A stretch of 64,000 nucleotides of DNA from Melastoma dodecandrum. Taxonomy: Eukaryota > Streptophyta > Magnoliopsida > Myrtales > Melastomataceae. Position 1 is the first letter of the stretch, and each line of letters begins with the position of its first letter. Shown here piece after piece: positions 9,766 to 19,827 of the stretch. Made by a program: the position numbers and the translations under genes. The stretch lies in assembly GCA_029817715.1 (NCBI GenBank), contig JARUPY010000271.1, forward strand, positions 2,976,001-3,040,000. Reading direction: 5' to 3'. The notes under the pieces are model-generated. The model did no database searches. It was not told the DNA's origin and was given only the letters and a program-made list of their open reading frames with translations.

Positions 9766-11995
9766 CGTATGCAGAAGGATCAAACATTCACTGTTCCATT
9801 TTTGGGGCGAATATTAGAAAGTTTCCTCGCTCAAAGATTAAGATATTAGAAAGTTTTCTCAAATCGAAAACCGATCACAACATCAAATAAGATAGTATGT
9901 ATTTGTAAATGTAACGATGAGTAATTATAATAAATAAATATTCACATGACGTGATTTTACTGGAGATTCACCGAAACATGGATAGTACATGGATGGGAAG
10001 TTGTTTGATACAGATGTTAACGTGTTCATGTTCGAACTCTCTGATCCTTCGGCCGATCAGAAGAGTTCGAAACTTACATGGAATCGCGATCTTTATTTGC
10101 GCAGCCAAAGAAGGCAGGAAAGACAGAGAAGGTGGATAACAGCTTGTCCCGACAAATCCATGCCTATTTCCTGCAAAGCTCGGCTATGTTGCAGGGCAAG
10201 CACGTCCCGGACCCGTTAAAGCAGCCGTCCGCGATGTACTTTAGATAAATTTGGGTAATGTGATGCTTGTCGAAAAGCAGGTATTTGTCTCGGTTCTTGC
10301 AGGGCTTCAATCCCAAGATGCAATTCCCGAACCTGTCGGTCTTGCAGCACGGCTTGAAGACGTGTTTCATACCTGCAACGCATAGCACGAAATGGAATAG
10401 AAGAGATGAAAACAGAACTCAGTATAGTCCTATCGTTTTAAATGGAACGTGTGTGGCTGGGTGGATGTCAGAGCAAGCCGAATCAGTACCAAGTTCGGCC
10501 GCTACAATGCGAACATCCAACTTTTCCGGGTTTATTAGGGTGTAAGAGATAGCCCTGTCGGTCCGTAGCTGATCTAAGACTGCAGTGAGCTGCGAGTTGT
10601 ACGACACTCCGATCTTGTTCATAGTTTCGTTACATTTTCCCTGATTCTGCTCCAAGAAGAAGCTCGAGCACCCTATTGGCGGCATCCCCGATACCACGAA
10701 CCTCTTCGCTCCAAGATCGACCATTCTCTGTGAAACTAAGAATATCAGAATCCTTTCCCTTGGAATTGAATTTAAAGGACCGGAAAGCCACTGCTGGTTA
10801 CCTCTATGCTTGCGGCGAAAGACTGGATGAGAAGTCTAGTATAGGAATTGAGATCGAGCTGCGGCGAGATAGTTCCGTTGAGGAAGTATCCAAGGACATA
10901 GTCGTTTTCTGCAATAGAAATGAGTATGATCGACTCCTCGAGATGGAGCTTCAGGTCTGTAGGGATCTGCTCCGGGAGATCTTCCTTTACTGTCCTCTCG
11001 AAGAGGTCGATTTGTTGCGAAAACGACAAGTATTTCCCCTGTTTCAATTGGAGAGATCAATGTCCCGTTCATTCGTCAAAATCATATGGCCAACAAGGGC
11101 TGTCTCCTTACGGTGATGAGTCCAGTGTGATTGAGAATGCCGCTAGCACTGGAGGCATAATTCATCCCAGTTAGAACCTTGCTCCGGCTCTCTGCATCCT
11201 CGAAGCTCAAGACCGGGGGCGGTAGTGGCAGCCCGAGATGTTCAGCTGCATGCCGGAAGACGCAATCGTCCGGTTACGAACTGTGAACTGGAAGAATTGC
11301 CGAAGGTGATGACGGTAGTCATTACCTATGAAGTCGGCGTAAGTGAGGCCGTTGGATGCTCGGGCGAAAAGTGTCGGATCCTTGAGGTCCACCCCGTAAG
11401 GAAACGAGCGGACCTTCTCTTCGTTCCTCAAGATCTTGTTGTTTCCGGAATCAACGGTGGACGCACCGAACACGTACAGGGCTGGAGCGAGCGGCTGTTG
11501 GCAATGGGCATTTGAAACTCGACAGGTGAAGGCAACTGCGACGATCATGGCCATCGGGATCCATCCTCTGGTCATCATTCCTTTCGTTACAACTCAAAAC
11601 GCTATCGAATCTCACAGATCAAAACAAGAAGGTTCTTGCTAACGAGTCGTTGTCTGAATACGATCGTAGTTCCATCCTTTTTATACCACCATTTTAGTAC
11701 TGAACTCTTCCCTGACGGGTTTTGGTTAAATGTCCTCGTCATCTAATGGAATTTCTGTTATTTAGGTTTGGGATGAGGTTGTAAGAGCGGGGGATTAATT
11801 GATTGCCTCTTGGTTAACGGTACAACATAAACCACAACCTAAATAAAAGAAATAAAACTAATGTTGTTCTACGTCTAGCTGTACAGAACATATGGCTGCT
11901 CCGATTGAGGCGGCTGTCGCCGTAATCCCGCTACCTTTTCCAGCCCAATGGATTGATCTCCAACCTTTTATCGTTCGGGGAAATGTGTGTCGCTC
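9766..11995. repeat. Duplicated block, copy A (carries a GDSL gene)
   Basis: From 9951 to about 11993 the sequence is nearly identical, without any indel, to 15375-17417 (constant offset 5,424). The homology extends left, more diverged, from about 9766 (CGTATGCAGAAGGATCAAA) to 9950, matching about 13775-14004. Copy A has the intact pre-insertion site (ATTCACATGA at 9940-9949) for the solo LTR present in copy B. The lack of indels over 2 kb implies recent duplication. Confidence 0.9.
10164..11578 (-). CDS. GDSL esterase/lipase-like, five exons, GAS variant (copy A)
   Basis: Encodes about 356 residues from exons 11578-11326, 11245-11112, 11038-10802, 10727-10490 and 10372-10164, with the same exon plan as the plus-strand GDSL gene and consistent phases and GT-AG junctions. 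An N-terminal hydrophobic segment (about 7-20) suggests secretion. Block I reads [11 protein letters not shown]: the Asp next to the nucleophile is Ala39, while Ser40 is kept. Block III is ENDY (GNDY in the neighbour) and the Asp/His pair is in FDKHHIT (Asp322, His325). The frame is otherwise intact and full length. The two block changes may alter or weaken activity; Ser, Asp and His are present. It belongs to the family by descent, but enzymatic function is uncertain. Confidence 0.85.
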
Positions 11996-12503
11996 TCCGA
12001 ATCCAATTTAAGAATTCATATTGCTATATTTAATTTTAGCATAAACGTATTCGAGTTGCAAACCCATAATATTCTCAAGCGGTAAAACATGACACTGGAA
12101 CCCTGTCACCTTACATTTCAGGGACTCGGGGGACAAAAAGGGATCTTCTCTTGTGCCCTGCCACATTTGGCATAAGAATTATTTTAGACCAATTGGCAGC
12201 CAAATGTTGATAAACGTTAGGCATTGTTAGAAGTTTTCATGCGAATGACTTAAAAATGGGAGTCGGGTTCATGCCTTCGCATCAATTCCATGATCAGAAT
12301 GGGAGGAAGAAGTTGAGTTCCTCAGCCTCTTCCTTTTCGAACTCCCTCCACCTTATCTTGCGGAGCTTCTCCACCGCCCCTGAACCATGATCAGAATGTC
12401 TTTCTCGATTCTCCGAATCCAATTTAATAAGTCATATTACTATCTTTAATTTTAGCATAAACGTATTCGAGTTGCAAACACATAATATTCTCAAACGGTA
12501 AAA
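11995..12503. repeat. Nested mosaic of gene scraps between 94-bp direct repeats
   Basis: Direct repeats at 11995-12088 and 12411-12503 (both CTCCGAATCCAATTTAA... to ...GGTAAAAC) bracket two gene fragments. Part one (about 12085-12301) matches 18670-18905 of the gar2-like gene, including an intron, with a short deletion, so it is a DNA-level copy. Part two (12302-12385) is an 84-bp minus-strand scrap of the eIF3g N-terminal coding region (KIRWREFEKEEAEELNF). Part two is itself flanked by a 13-bp direct repeat, CATGATCAGAATG, at 12289-12301 and 12386-12398. None of it forms a gene. Confidence 0.75.
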
Positions 12504-13379
12504 CTAGTACGAGTAATTTTCGAGCTAAAAACTAATTATCTCAGAAATTAACTTGCTAATAGCTAGTGCTATCTACAAGACTTACAAACTATCTTTTCCA
12601 TTTCGAGGAAAAGATAAGTTGATGACCTGAACTGTATTTTCCGTTCGAGTCCTTTTCTTCTTAAAGGCATCTTAATCGAGATTTAAATAATATTCTACAA
12701 GTTTTATGGGATTTATCCTTATAATTTATGATTTCTTATGATTGATCTCTTCGAGAAAGAACCTTGAAAGAGGATCTTCAAAATTATTTATATGAAATTC
12801 CTCAAGACTAAGAATTCCTCAAGACGTATTGGAGACTAACTAACGAGTAGTATTTGAGATTTAAATTTTCATTTTCACATCGCGAGTCTCATTCACTGCA
12901 TGGGATTCGTATTTTAAGGCCCAGAATTCTTATGCCAAAACACAAATGAATGAACAAAGAAGATGCACCTTACTCAAGGTCCTTGACCTCTTTGATTCAT
13001 ATTTAGAATATCTTAAAGTAAAAAGTCAACGGATCCTTTCGATTGTTCATGCCTTTACTTATGTAAAAGGTTTAGTTCCTTGGAAGGTCACGAAAGTAAC
13101 TAGCAGGGTCATCTTCGAAATGGTTCGTGAAGATTTGAAGGTGGCTTCTCCCAGGACGCTTAAGGTCTTCTGAACCAATATCGACATCGCGTAAAGCCCT
13201 AAGCCGGCCGCTACAATTGCCAAGCTTACTCCTACTGCAGTCATTTCACCGCATCAATTATCATCCCATCCCTCCTTGCTTTCGTAAATAACCATTTAAT
13301 CCGAGAAAGAGATGACATACACTAAATATTAATATGGTTATAATGATGAGCAATAAGAAGTTTAACTTTTTGTGAGACA
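12504..13379. other. Intergenic, no gene identified
   Basis: A/T-rich spacer. Two overlapping open frames exist: 12946-13173 on the plus strand, and 13059-13244 on the minus strand whose N-terminal half is hydrophobic (SLAIVAAGLGLYAMSILV). Neither has a recognisable domain or plausible splice context, so I do not call a gene. Confidence 0.4.
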
Positions 13380-13770
13380 GAAGCCCAACCTTCAACTGAA
13401 GCTATATCTAATGAGAACTTTTGTAAAGAAATATTTTTTAGATAATTATTTAGTTAATAAATAATTATTTAATTATGAAATTAAAAGAGAATACTCCATA
13501 TCCTCATTGATTTAAGGGATTTAGTTTTCAAAGAAATAAAATAGGAATTATATTTTTTAATGAAGGAAATGAATTATCTACTTATGGAAGGTTTTGTAAG
13601 ACCCGTAACCTTCTGTAGATAGTAATTATCCACTAAAGGGAAATGTTTGGGTAACTAATCACATTATTCGTTCAGGTAGCATATAAATAGATGGTTTCTG
13701 GGTAGAATATAATGGTCACAACTGTAACTCGTGATAGTTTGTTATTAGCATTGAGTGAATGTAATGTATC
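13380..13770 (+). mobile_element. Decayed LTR-like fragment
   Basis: Several blocks match 23170-23330 in the same order, for example AAAGAAATAAAAT...AATTATCTACTTATGGAAGG here versus GAAATAAAATGAATAATATA...CTATCTATTTATGGAATG there. A TATA-like TATAAATAG occurs at about 13684-13692, as in the other copy at about 23701. No coding sequence, borders unknown; probably a U3/R portion of the same LTR family. Confidence 0.4.
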
Positions 13771-13774
13771 GTAT

Positions 13775-14004
13775 GCATGCAGAAGGATCAAATATTCATT
13801 ATTTCATTCTCGCGGCGTATATTAGAAACTTTGCTCAATCAATGATTAAGCTAATTTTGATGTCTGAAATCCATCGTTGTTGTTCATTTAGAACATATTC
13901 GATATTCAATAAGTTCTGTCAAATCGCAAACCGATCACAACATCGGATAAGATGATATGTATTTGTAAATGTAACTATGGATGATTATAATAAATAAATA
14001 CTCA
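13775..14004. repeat. Duplicated block, copy B, left part
   Basis: Corresponds to 9766-9944 of copy A, with a roughly 50-bp difference in the middle. It ends in ACTCA at 14000-14004, the left target-site duplication of the solo LTR. The rest of copy B resumes at 15364. Confidence 0.7.
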
Positions 14005-14275
14005 TGTAGACATTAAAATTTTGCCAAGCCCAAATCATAGGATGGGCTAAATATTTTGTTTCAAGCCCTATTCCTAGCTCATCTAACAGCCTGGTCGACT
14101 TGGAAGTTACCAATTATGGGGAAACCAGCTATCTATTATAGATTGATCCTGGAGCCCTATAAATAGAAGCATCCACAAGCCATTTGGACACACCTCTCAC
14201 ACACAAAATTCTCTCTTCTCTCTTATTCTCTGAAGCCCCATTGGGTTATAAAGAGATTCTGGTTATTTTTTGAAG

Positions 14276-14607
14276 ACCCCTCGGCGGGTGGTACGGCGAA
14301 GGCCCCTCTGCAGGTGATGCGGCAGTGAAAGCCCCTCTAGCGGGTATATCTCCGAAGGCCCGTCTTGGGGTTTATCTCCGAAGGCCCCTCTAGCGGGTAT
14401 ACTCCGAAGGCCCCTCTTGCGGGTTTATCTCCGAAGACCCCTCTTGCGGGTTTATCTCCGAAGGCCCCTCTTACGGGTTTATCTCCGAAGGCCCTATAGT
14501 GGGTATATCTCCGAAGGCCCCAGAGCGGGTTTATCTCCGAAGGCCCCATAGCGGGTTTATCTCCGAAGGCCCCTCTGGTGGGTTTATCTTCGAAGGCCCC
14601 ATAGCGG
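14276..14607 (+). repeat. Minisatellite of about 26-27 bp units inside the solo LTR
   Basis: About a dozen imperfect tandem units related to CTCCGAAGGCCCCTCT followed by AGCGGGTTTAT. Units vary in the CCTCT/CATAG/CAGAG portion. Because unit length is near a multiple of three, open frames of repeated GFISEGP- or GAFGDKPA-like peptides appear on both strands; I regard these as by-products. Confidence 0.85.
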
Positions 14608-14834
14608 CGGTGATATATTTTCCCAGGGTCATATTCTACACAACAATATTCTTCCCGAGCGATATTCTCGGATATTATATTCTTCAACGACAGTTATATT
14701 CCTCTGTCGACATTAACATCTCCCCGAAGTTCTGTTGGATCAAGCCCACAGGCCTCGACAACATCAAGAGTGAAGAGCTCATTCGATAACGAAGTGCTCA
14801 AGCATCCTTTCCTCACCCAACGACGAAGTGTTGC

Positions 14835-15115
14835 TAGATCAAGCTTATACAACAGCCCTGGTGTTCTTCGTCCATCTTCAGAAGATTTCAAATCAAGCAT
14901 CACTCCTGAAGACTCCATAACAAGCTTCTACAACAGTCCTGGTGCTCTTCGCCTATCTTTAGGAAGACTCTCCAGACCAAGCTTCTACAACAACCCTGGT
15001 GATCTTCGCATCTCCTCAAGACTCTAGATCAAGCTTCTACAACAGCCCTGGTGCTCTTCGCCCATCTCAAGAAAGACTCTCCAGATCAAGCTTCTACAGT
15101 CCTGGTGATCTTTGG
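14835..15115 (+). repeat. Second minisatellite, about 55-60 bp units, inside the solo LTR
   Basis: About five units sharing AAGCTTCTACAACAGCCCTG, each followed by GTG(A/C)TCTTCG and a CATCT...AAGACTC segment. Copies begin near 14850, 14930, 14980, 15030 and 15090. No function is evident. Confidence 0.8.
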
Positions 15116-15363
15116 CACTCATGAAAACCCGCCGGATCAAGTTCTATAGCCCCAGCGTCTTCATCAACATATCTCCCTGAAGCTCCAGCAGATATTTGCC
15201 AGTGCCTCAACCCATCTACACTTCGGATATCTTGCAAGTATAGAATCAGGGGACTCATGTACTTTGTCCAAGATTAGATATTGAATCCTCTCATATTTTT
15301 CATACGACAATTTGTACGTTGTTTCCGGTCTATATACGGACCGTGAGATTTTTTGTGTTCACA

Positions 15364-17417
15364 ACTCACATTATGTGATTTTACTGGAGATTCACCGAAA
15401 CATGGATAGTACATGGATGGGAAGTTGTACGATACAGTTGTTAACCTGTTCATGTTCGAACTCTCTGTTCGTTCAGCGGATCAGAAGAGATCGAAACTTA
15501 CATGGAATCGCGATCTTTATCTGCCCAGCCAGATAATGCAGGAAAGACAGACAAGGTGCATAACAGCTTGTCCCGACAAATCCATGCCTATTTCCTGCAA
15601 AGCTCGGCTATGTTGCAGGGCAAGCACGTCCCGGATCCGTTAAAGCAGCCATCCGCGATGTACTTTAGATAAATTTGGGTAATGTGATGCTTGTCAAAAA
15701 GCAGGTATTTGTCTCGGTTCTTGCAGGGCTTCAATCCCAAGATGCAATTCCCGAACCTGTCGGTCTTGCAGCACTGCTTGAAGACGTGTTTCATACCTGC
15801 AACGCATAGCACGAAATGGAATAGAAGAGATGGAAACAGAACTCAGTATAGTCCTATCGTTTTGAATGGAACGTGTGTGGCTGGGTGGCTGTCAGAGCAA
15901 GCGGAATCAGTACCAAGTTCGGCCGCTACTATGCGAACGTCCAACTTTTCCGGGTTTATTAGGGTGTAAGAGATAGCCCTGTCGGTCCGTAGCTGATCTA
16001 AGACTGCAGTGAGCTGCGAGTTGTACGACACTCCGATCTTGTTCATAGTTTCGTTACATTTTCCCTGATTCTGCTCCAAGAAGAAGCTCGAGCACCCTAT
16101 TGGCGGCATCCCCGATACCACGAACCTCTTCGCTCCAAGATCGACCATTCTCTGTGAAATTAAGAATATCAGAATCCTTTCCCTTGGAATTGAATTTAAA
16201 GGACCGGAAAGCCACTGCTGGTTACCTCTATGCTTGCGGCGAAAGACTGGATGAGAAGTCTAGTATAGGAATTGAGATCGAGCTGCGGCGAGATAGTTCC
16301 GTTGAGGAAGTATCCAAGGACATAGTCGTTTTCTGCAATAGAAATGAGTATGATCGACTCCTCGAGATGGAGCTTCAGGTCTGTAGGGATCTGCTTCGGG
16401 AGATCTTCCTTTACTGTCCTCTCGAAGAGGTCGATTTGTTGCGAAAACGACAAGTATTTCCCCTGTTTCAATTGGAGAGATCAATGTCCCGTTCATTCGT
16501 CAAAATCATATGGCCAACAAGGGCTGTCTCCTTACGGTGATGAGTCCGGTGTGATTGAGAATGCCGCTAGCGCTGGAGGCATAATTCATCCCAGTTAGAA
16601 CCTTGCTTCGGCTCTCTGCATCCTTGAAGCTCAAGACCGGGGGCGGTAGTGGCAGCCCGAGATGTTCAGCTGCATGTCGGAAGACGCAATCGTCCGGTTA
16701 CGAACTGTGAACTGGAAGAATTGCCGACGGTGATGACGGTAGCCATTACCTATGAAGTCGGCGTAAGTGAGGCCGTTGGATGCTCGGGCGAAAAGTGTCG
16801 GATCCTTGAGGTCCACCCCGTAAGGAAACGAGCGGACCTTCTCTTCGTTCCTCAAGATCTTGTTGTTTCCGGCATCAACGGTGGACGCACCGAACACGTA
16901 CAGGGCTGGAGCGAGCGGCTGTTGGCAATGGGCATTTGAAACTCCACAGGTGAAGGCAACTGCGACGATCATGGCCATCGGGATCCATCCTCTGGTCATC
17001 ATTCCTTTCGTTACAACTCAAAACGCTATCGAATCTCACAGATCAAAGCAAGAAGGTTCTTGCTAACGAGTCGTTGTCTGAATACGATCGTAGTCCCATC
17101 CTTTTTATACCACCATTTTAGTACTGAACTCTTCCCTGACGGGTTTTGGTTAAATGTCCTCGTCATCTAATGGAATTTATGTTATTTAGGTTTGGGATGA
17201 GGTTGTAAGAGCGGGGGATTAATTGATTGCCTCTTGGTTAACGGTACAACATAAACCACAACCTAAATAAAAGAAATAAAACTAATGCTGTTCTACGTCT
17301 AGCTGTACAGAACATATGGCTGCTCCGATTGAGGCGGCTGTCGCCGTAATCCCGCTACCTTTTCCAGCCCAATGGATTGATCTCCAACCTTTTATCGTTT
17401 GGGGAAATGTGTATCCC
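15364..17417. repeat. Duplicated block, copy B, main part (carries a GDSL gene)
   Basis: Matches 9945-11993 base for base apart from scattered substitutions and no indels, at a constant offset of 5,424. Homology stops near 17417, where copy B continues into GTATCCCTCTCGAAACC while copy A continues into the 94-bp repeat of the mosaic region. Confidence 0.9.
15588..17002 (-). CDS. GDSL esterase/lipase-like, five exons, GAS variant (copy B)
   Basis: Nearly identical sister of the gene at 10164-11578, with exons 17002-16750, 16669-16536, 16462-16226, 16151-15914 and 15796-15588, giving about 356 residues. Block I is FGASTVDAGNN, so the GDS-to-GAS change predates the duplication, while Ser-to-Ala in SGNN/AGNN is specific to this copy. 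Nucleophile Ser40 and DxxH (Asp322, His325) are retained. Other differences include PEQ to PKQ and FKPCC to FKQCC. The frame is fully open, so purifying selection or very recent origin are both possible. The solo LTR lies beyond the 3' end of this gene (it is transcribed on the minus strand), so its promoter should not be affected. Confidence 0.85.
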
Positions 17418-17439
17418 TCTCGAAACCACAGGAAGGGAT

Positions 17440-17600
17440 AGCCTTCCTGAGTGGATCCCCCGGGAAAGCAAACCCGAGTAACATATTGAAGAGTTGATCG
17501 TGCTCATGTCCATTGCCAGGCAACATCCTGCATCCCCGGCTACTACTTTCAAAGAGGTGTGCCTAAGAATCTCCGTATTGATTTCCTACCCTCTACAATG
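17440..17600 (+). pseudogene. GDSL exon-3 remnant
   Basis: A short plus-strand stretch resembles the third GDSL exon: LIVLMSIAG followed, after a frameshift, by GYYFQRGVPKNLRIDF, compare [17 protein letters not shown] in the intact gene. No other exon is attached. It abuts the right edge of duplicated block B. Confidence 0.4.
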
Positions 17601-18077
17601 CAGCGCCTTTGCTGTTTGTGGAATGGATTTGTGATGTCTTTGATTTTGCAAAGAATGGTCAATCTACGAGCAAAAAAGTTCTGATGCTTCCTGGTGTGGT
17701 GCTCTTGGCGTTTCTCAGCCCAGAATCTTGGAATATGTAATGAAACAGAGCACAAGATCGCCTGGCTGAAGAAATTGCAGCTCACCGTCATACAAGATCT
17801 GCTATTAAAGAACCTGACCAACATGAACCGGAAACGATCCGTGTTCGTGTTCTCCACGCAATAAAAGAAAGTCAGCTTATCGTTCATCCAGATTCATGTG
17901 AGGTTTATCCCCGCTGTTATTCAAACAGAAGATTTGAGGAACGAAAAAGAAAGACCTATCAATCTTTCATAATCACTTCTCCAATCCCAAACCAAGGAAA
18001 CGTGTAATCACAAAACCCAACCAGCAAAAGTGGTGTATACAATCTAAAGACAACCTAAATATGAGAAGGAAAGACAT
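17601..18077. other. Intergenic downstream of the gar2-like gene
   Basis: Non-coding sequence including the probable 3' UTR of the minus-strand gar2-like gene. A 112-codon minus-strand frame at 17549-17887 has no recognisable feature and is not called. Confidence 0.4.
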
Positions 18078-19827
18078 TCAGAATCTACAGCAGAGGATCC
18101 CCGACCTCCATCCCCTGTGCTTCCGAAGATGTCTCTGGTTACCCTTCGCCATCCTCACTGGGCTACTGTTCCATTCGTTCTGCAATCTGTAAAGGAAGTA
18201 ACATTAATGACCATTATCCAGTGACTCTGCCTGATGAATATTGATATGCTGTCTTGTTTTTTACTTACATTGGGAACGCGAAGGACCTGGTGCTGGTTGT
18301 GCTACTGTCCGACCTCAGAGATAAGCTCCCGGAAAATGCAATTGGCCCCGAGTACGTGACCGATCCGGAGACAGGACCCGCGTAAGAGAAGCTGGACTCT
18401 CCGTGATCATGTCGGTCTACAAGAGATTCTGACCGCCTACTGGACACAGAGTAGGCTGTGGGGTTATCTTGGTTAACAGGACCAATCAAGTTCCTATCTT
18501 TGGTACTTGACGAAATTGAAGGAGCATCTTCAGTGAGTGCGATGTTTCTGCTCTCCCTTGATGCAGTAGTGAGATTGGTATCCCCTGATCCGCCAAGAAG
18601 ATCGGCGAGGGTGGTTGTGTTATCTTGGTTGTTCACGCTGCTCTTCTCAATGTCATCGCAGTCCACTGGAGCAAACATGACACTGGAACCCTGAGATTCT
18701 GCCGAGGCACAAGAATTTTTCTCCTTACATGTCAGGGACTCGGGGGACAAAAGGAGATCTTCTCTTGACCCCTGCGACAGATGGCATAAGAATTATTTTA
18801 GTACCCAACATGTTGATAAGCATTAGGTATTAATTAGAAGTCTTCATGTGAATGACTTAAAAATGGGAGTCGGGTTCATGCCTTCTCATCAATTTCATGA
18901 TCAGAATGGCTGGTAGACTCGGCTCGGATATCTTTACATACCACGTCTTCTCCAATATCTGATTTCGTCGAATCCTCATGACCACTCAGGGGCAATGGAT
19001 ATTCTCTCGTCTTGACTCCCAAAAGTTCAGTAGCATGTGAACTTGGACTGATGATTTTGTTCACCAAATTCGCTTCAGCAGATGAGGTGAACTTATCATT
19101 TTCTTTCCCTTCAGACATGTGAAGGTTTGAGGGCAGACCTTCGTCAATGCATATGTCCTTGACTTCGAAGCAGGTGTTGTCCTTGCAACAGACAATCACT
19201 TTAGCCACATCACTATCCCTCATATCCTTATCTCTGCTTTCCACAGCATTCTCGGATGAAGGGACCCATTGCTCACGATCAGTTTGATTCTTCACTTCAC
19301 AATCCTCGCCATGATCTGAACATGTTGATTCTGACTCAGACCATGATTCATCCATACGAATGGCAATTGTCTCAGAAAACTCGTTTTTTCCTTCCGTAAC
19401 ATCATCACCAGTCTTCAGTTCTACAACTTCCACAATGTTGTCATGACTAAACGACTGAGGATATACCATCCCAGGATGGTGAAACACCTTGTCACTTTCT
19501 GCAAGACCATTGGATCATGACAATGGCATGAGAAAATATATTTAGAAACACTACAACTCTTCAAATAGATGGCAGGCTATGTATTTTTAGCTTTCTATTA
19601 TGTACAATACCAATTTTTAGGCAAACCAAGTTGGATTACATGCAACCCTGAGACAATCTCTGGAATCCAGTTGAAAATTCAAAATCACGCAACAGTTGCT
19701 GAACAGATAATTGCAGAATTGCAAACAAGAGAAAGATGAAAACAGGTGGAAAGGAAGACAGTCATCACCAAGCTTCATGATCCACTCAGAAAATGCAGAC
19801 GGTGGACATTTGCTGTTCCAGGCACCC
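18078..19827 (-). CDS. 18S pre-ribosomal assembly protein gar2-like (plant family), 5' end unresolved
   Basis: A plant-specific, acidic, serine-rich protein of the group annotated as gar2-related; the biochemical role is not established. Exons read on the minus strand: about 19827-19769 (CPPSAFSEWIMKL), 19498-18882 (FHHPGMVYPQSF...), 18771-18269 and 18186-18078. The hallmark is the C-terminal block SGSLSLRSDSSTTSTRSFAFP, continued across the last intron into LQNEWNSSPVRMAKGNQRHLRKHRGWR. Phases match at every junction. The intron 18881-18772 has a GC donor (AAG|GCATGA) instead of GT. The start codon was not located; at least one exon lies further 5'. Part of this gene was copied to 12085-12301. 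Confidence 0.75.

Larger units (their letters stand above)
14005..15363 (+). mobile_element. Solo LTR, 1,359 bp, with perfect 5-bp target duplication
   Basis: The element runs from TGTAGACATT to TTTGTGTTCACA and is flanked by ACTCA on both sides (14000-14004 and 15364-15368). The paralogous site at 9940-9944 has a single ATTCA, which is the empty site and fixes both borders. A core promoter is visible (CCCTATAAATAGAAGC near 14156-14171) followed by a CT-rich, ACACAC-containing start region, typical of LTR U3/R in plus orientation. No internal domain remains, so LTR-LTR recombination removed it. Two minisatellites lie inside the downstream half. Superfamily cannot be told from the LTR alone. 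Confidence 0.9.

Noticed and set aside
10676..11116. 146-codon plus-strand frame over the GDSL gene (also at 16100-16540)
   Set aside because: Antisense shadow of exons 3-4 of the minus-strand GDSL gene, spanning their intron; no independent motif.
14337..14789. Repetitive open frames on both strands (EGPSGGFISEGP-like and GAFGDKPARG-like)
   Set aside because: They are translations of the 26-27 bp minisatellite inside the solo LTR. They have no context of splice sites or starts and open in both directions because of the repeat period.
18458..18694. 78-codon plus-strand frame within the gar2-like gene
   Set aside because: Antisense to the conserved gar2-like exon, which is supported by splice phases and the C-terminal block.
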